NCBI GenBank assembly: GCA_949742895.1
Contig: CATJRT010000099.1
Location: 1-6,194 of the forward strand
DNA: 6,194 nt
DNA from: an uncultured Eubacteriales bacterium
GTDB lineage: Bacteria > Bacillota_A > Clostridia > Oscillospirales > Oscillospiraceae
Reading direction: 5' to 3'
A program made the position numbers and the translations under genes. The notes under the pieces were generated by a model, which made no database searches, had not been told where the DNA came from, and worked only from the letters and a program-made list of their open reading frames with translations. Below, piece by piece: positions 5,028 through 6,194 of the stretch (the stretch's first letter is position 1; each line of letters begins with the position of its first letter).

Positions 5028-5741
5028 TTAGAAATTCCTTCCCTTCATATACCGCAAAAGGGCCTGAATCAACTCCCGCTCCCGCAGCCGGGAAACGGGA
5101 ATACGCTCCCCCTGAGACAGCATGACCTGCCCATCCTGACACCCGCGCACGTAATCCAGATTGACGAGATAGCTCCGGTGGCACTTGAAAAAGTGCCCGT
5201 CCACACGCCGCTCCAGCGCCTCCAGCCTGTCGTAGACGTCGATCACTGTCCCATCCTGTTTATGGAGATAGATTTTCCGTCCCAGTACCTCGCAGTATAC
5301 AACGTCAGATAACAGAACGACCTCGCAGCCGGTTCCCCGCTGGATGACGATATCCTTTGCTCTTCTCTGTTCTAAGGCCCGGATCGCCCGGTCCATCGTC
5401 CGTTTGAAATGGACGATGTTCAAGGGCTTGAGCAAATAATCGTATGCCTCCACCTGGAAGGCGTCGAACACAAGCTCCTTCAGAACCGTCACAAAGACCA
5501 GCAGACTGTGATCTCCCCGCTGGCGCAGCAGCCTGGCCGTCTCCATACCATTCGGCTGTTCCATCTGGATGTCCAGGAAGATCACATCAAAGCTGCCAAC
5601 CCTCTCCAACAGAGCGCATCCGCCCGAAAAACTACTGACGGAATAGGCTGTAATGGAGTGTTCCTCCATATAGCTTGTGAGATGGCTGGTAAGCCCCCGG
5701 ACCATCAGGGGTTCGTCATCGCAGATTGCAACTTTTATCAT
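5028..5741 (-). CDS. AgrA/LytR-type response regulator (receiver plus LytTR DNA-binding domain)
   Basis: A 237-residue cytoplasmic regulator. The receiver domain (residues 1 to about 120) has all key residues: acidic pair Asp8-Asp9 in AICDDEP, phospho-acceptor Asp57 in FLDIQM, Thr85 in VFVTV, and Lys105 in DYLLKPL. The C-terminal LytTR domain (about 130-237) shows the typical FFKCHRSYLVNLDYV segment and the IPVSRLRERELIQALL end. On phosphorylation by the partner kinase it would bind direct repeats upstream of target promoters; those targets are not visible here. I chose the ATG at 5741-5739 because it gives the family N-terminus MIKVAICDDE. GTGs at 5753, 5750 and 5747 are in frame, but none has a better ribosome site, and GGTGGTG lies just before the ATG. 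It is the first gene of a two-gene operon with the kinase. Confidence 0.93.
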   Translation of the reverse strand: MIKVAICDDEPLMVRGLTSHLTSYMEEHSITAYSVSSFSGGCALLERVGSFDVIFLDIQMEQPNGMETARLLRQRGDHSLLVFVTVLKELVFDAFQVEAYDYLLKPLNIVHFKRTMDRAIRALEQRRAKDIVIQRGTGCEVVLLSDVVYCEVLGRKIYLHKQDGTVIDVYDRLEALERRVDGHFFKCHRSYLVNLDYVRGCQDGQVMLSQGERIPVSRLRERELIQALLRYMKGRNF

Positions 5742-5768
5742 CTTCACCACCACATTTTCTGATTAGAA

Positions 5769-5796
5769 GCTATACGGATACTGATATGCCTGTAAA
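5769..5796 (-). promoter_or_regulatory. Possible promoter of the response regulator/kinase operon
   Basis: On the minus strand TTTACA (5796-5791, five of six) is followed after 16 bases by TATAGC (5774-5769, four of six), in the 70-base gap between the tgt stop and the regulator start. Transcription would start near 5762, about 20 bases before the ATG. It is the best candidate in the gap but not strong. Read-through from tgt is the alternative, since no good minus-strand terminator separates them. Confidence 0.4.
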
Positions 5797-5810
5797 GCCA
5801 ATTTGGGCTT

Positions 5811-6194
5811 TTATTCCGCAGCTTTTCTATCCAGCCGGGGGCTGAATTCCGCCCGGAAGGCGGCGAAGCAGCCCCGGTCCAGGGTCTGGCGGATGCGGGC
5901 GGTAAGCTCATTATAAAAGTAGAGATTGTGCAGTACGGCTAAACGGAGGGCCAGCACCTCGTCGGCCTTGAACAGGTGGCGCAGATAGGCGCGGGAAAAG
6001 CTGCGGCACACAGGACAATCGCACTTGGAGTCGATGGGGCGCTCATCCAGCTTGAAGCGCTCGTTCTTCAGGTTGATGGCCCCATCCCAGGTAAACAGCT
6101 TGCCATGACGGGCGTTCCGCGCGGGCATGACACAGTCGAAAAAGTCCACCCCCCGGGCCACCGCCTCGATGATGTTGGAGGGTGTGCCCACCCC
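5811..6194 (-). CDS. tgt: Queuine/preQ1 tRNA-guanine transglycosylase, C-terminal part (truncated by the window edge)
   Basis: This enzyme swaps guanine at the wobble position of GUN-anticodon tRNAs for the queuosine precursor preQ1. The last 127 residues are visible. They begin GVGTPSNIIEAVARGVDFFD, then DCVMPARNARHG, which contains the catalytic Asp region. The structural zinc site is complete: CDCPVC, with the His ligand in LAVLHN about 26 residues later. The C-terminus after that (LYFYNELTARIRQTLD to AAE) has the usual length. Many homologs read PTRNARHG where this reads PARNARHG, a mild variant. The stop is TAA at 5813-5811. The N-terminal two thirds lie beyond the right edge. Identification is near certain. 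Confidence 0.96.
   Translation of the reverse strand, partial: GVGTPSNIIEAVARGVDFFDCVMPARNARHGKLFTWDGAINLKNERFKLDERPIDSKCDCPVCRSFSRAYLRHLFKADEVLALRLAVLHNLYFYNELTARIRQTLDRGCFAAFRAEFSPRLDRKAAE

Noticed and set aside
5026..5184. N-terminal extension of the kinase into the regulator gene
   Set aside because: It overlaps the conserved LytTR domain in another frame; the ATG at 5025 has a ribosome site and starts the membrane domain.
5794..5811. Short inverted repeat AAAGCC/GGCTTT at the end of tgt, as a terminator
   Set aside because: Only six pairs, and no T-run on the minus strand after the stem, so it is too weak to call.
1..6194. CRISPR arrays, tRNA or rRNA genes, insertion sequences, attachment sites
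   Set aside because: I saw no regularly spaced repeats, no cloverleaf or rRNA-like sequence, and no transposase or integrase motifs on either strand.

Overview
This window looks like the chromosome of a moderately GC-rich, low-redundancy Clostridia-type Firmicute, most likely a gut Oscillospiraceae relative. The evidence is the style of the IlvD and Tgt proteins, the strong AGGAGG-type ribosome sites, a MocR-type regulator divergent from a solo ECF S-component, and an AgrC/AgrA-like two-component pair. This taxonomic guess rests on protein resemblance recalled from memory, not on a search.

Layout. Position 1-290 (minus) is the N-terminal part of dihydroxy-acid dehydratase (ilvD), running off the left edge. 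Upstream of it, 392-580 (minus) encodes a 62-residue ribbon-helix-helix-like protein ended by a very long hairpin terminator. A divergent, palindrome-rich intergenic region separates it from a 68-residue acidic protein of unknown function (689-895, plus), which ends in a textbook terminator at 901-929. Position 928-2313 (minus) is a MocR/GntR regulator with a fused aminotransferase-like domain, in which the expected PLP-binding lysine is arginine. It is divergent from an ECF-transporter S-component (2451-3029, plus). The 137-base gap between them holds four copies of a GAAACTGG-like half-site and a perfect TATAAT box.

The stretch 3030-3744 has no intact gene. It holds a scar of an alpha/beta-hydrolase gene in three colinear pieces, each in a different frame (3059-3309, minus), a perfect 13-bp hairpin (3335-3369), and remnants of another minus-strand gene with a membrane segment (3421-3708). 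From 3745 to 5741 (minus) is a response regulator/sensor kinase operon of the AgrA/AgrC (LytTR/GHKL) type, with no agrB- or agrD-like gene visible here. The right edge (5811-6194, minus) is the C-terminal part of queuine tRNA-ribosyltransferase (tgt).

How the parts fit. The regulator and the S-component are probably one control-plus-uptake unit for a vitamin or related small molecule. The response regulator and kinase form a signalling unit whose input and targets cannot be seen here. ilvD and tgt are housekeeping genes. The decayed genes between the transporter and the kinase suggest a stretch of accessory DNA being lost. I did not find a clearly new system; the strongest leads are the lysine-less MocR protein with its repeat cluster and the frame-broken hydrolase scar.
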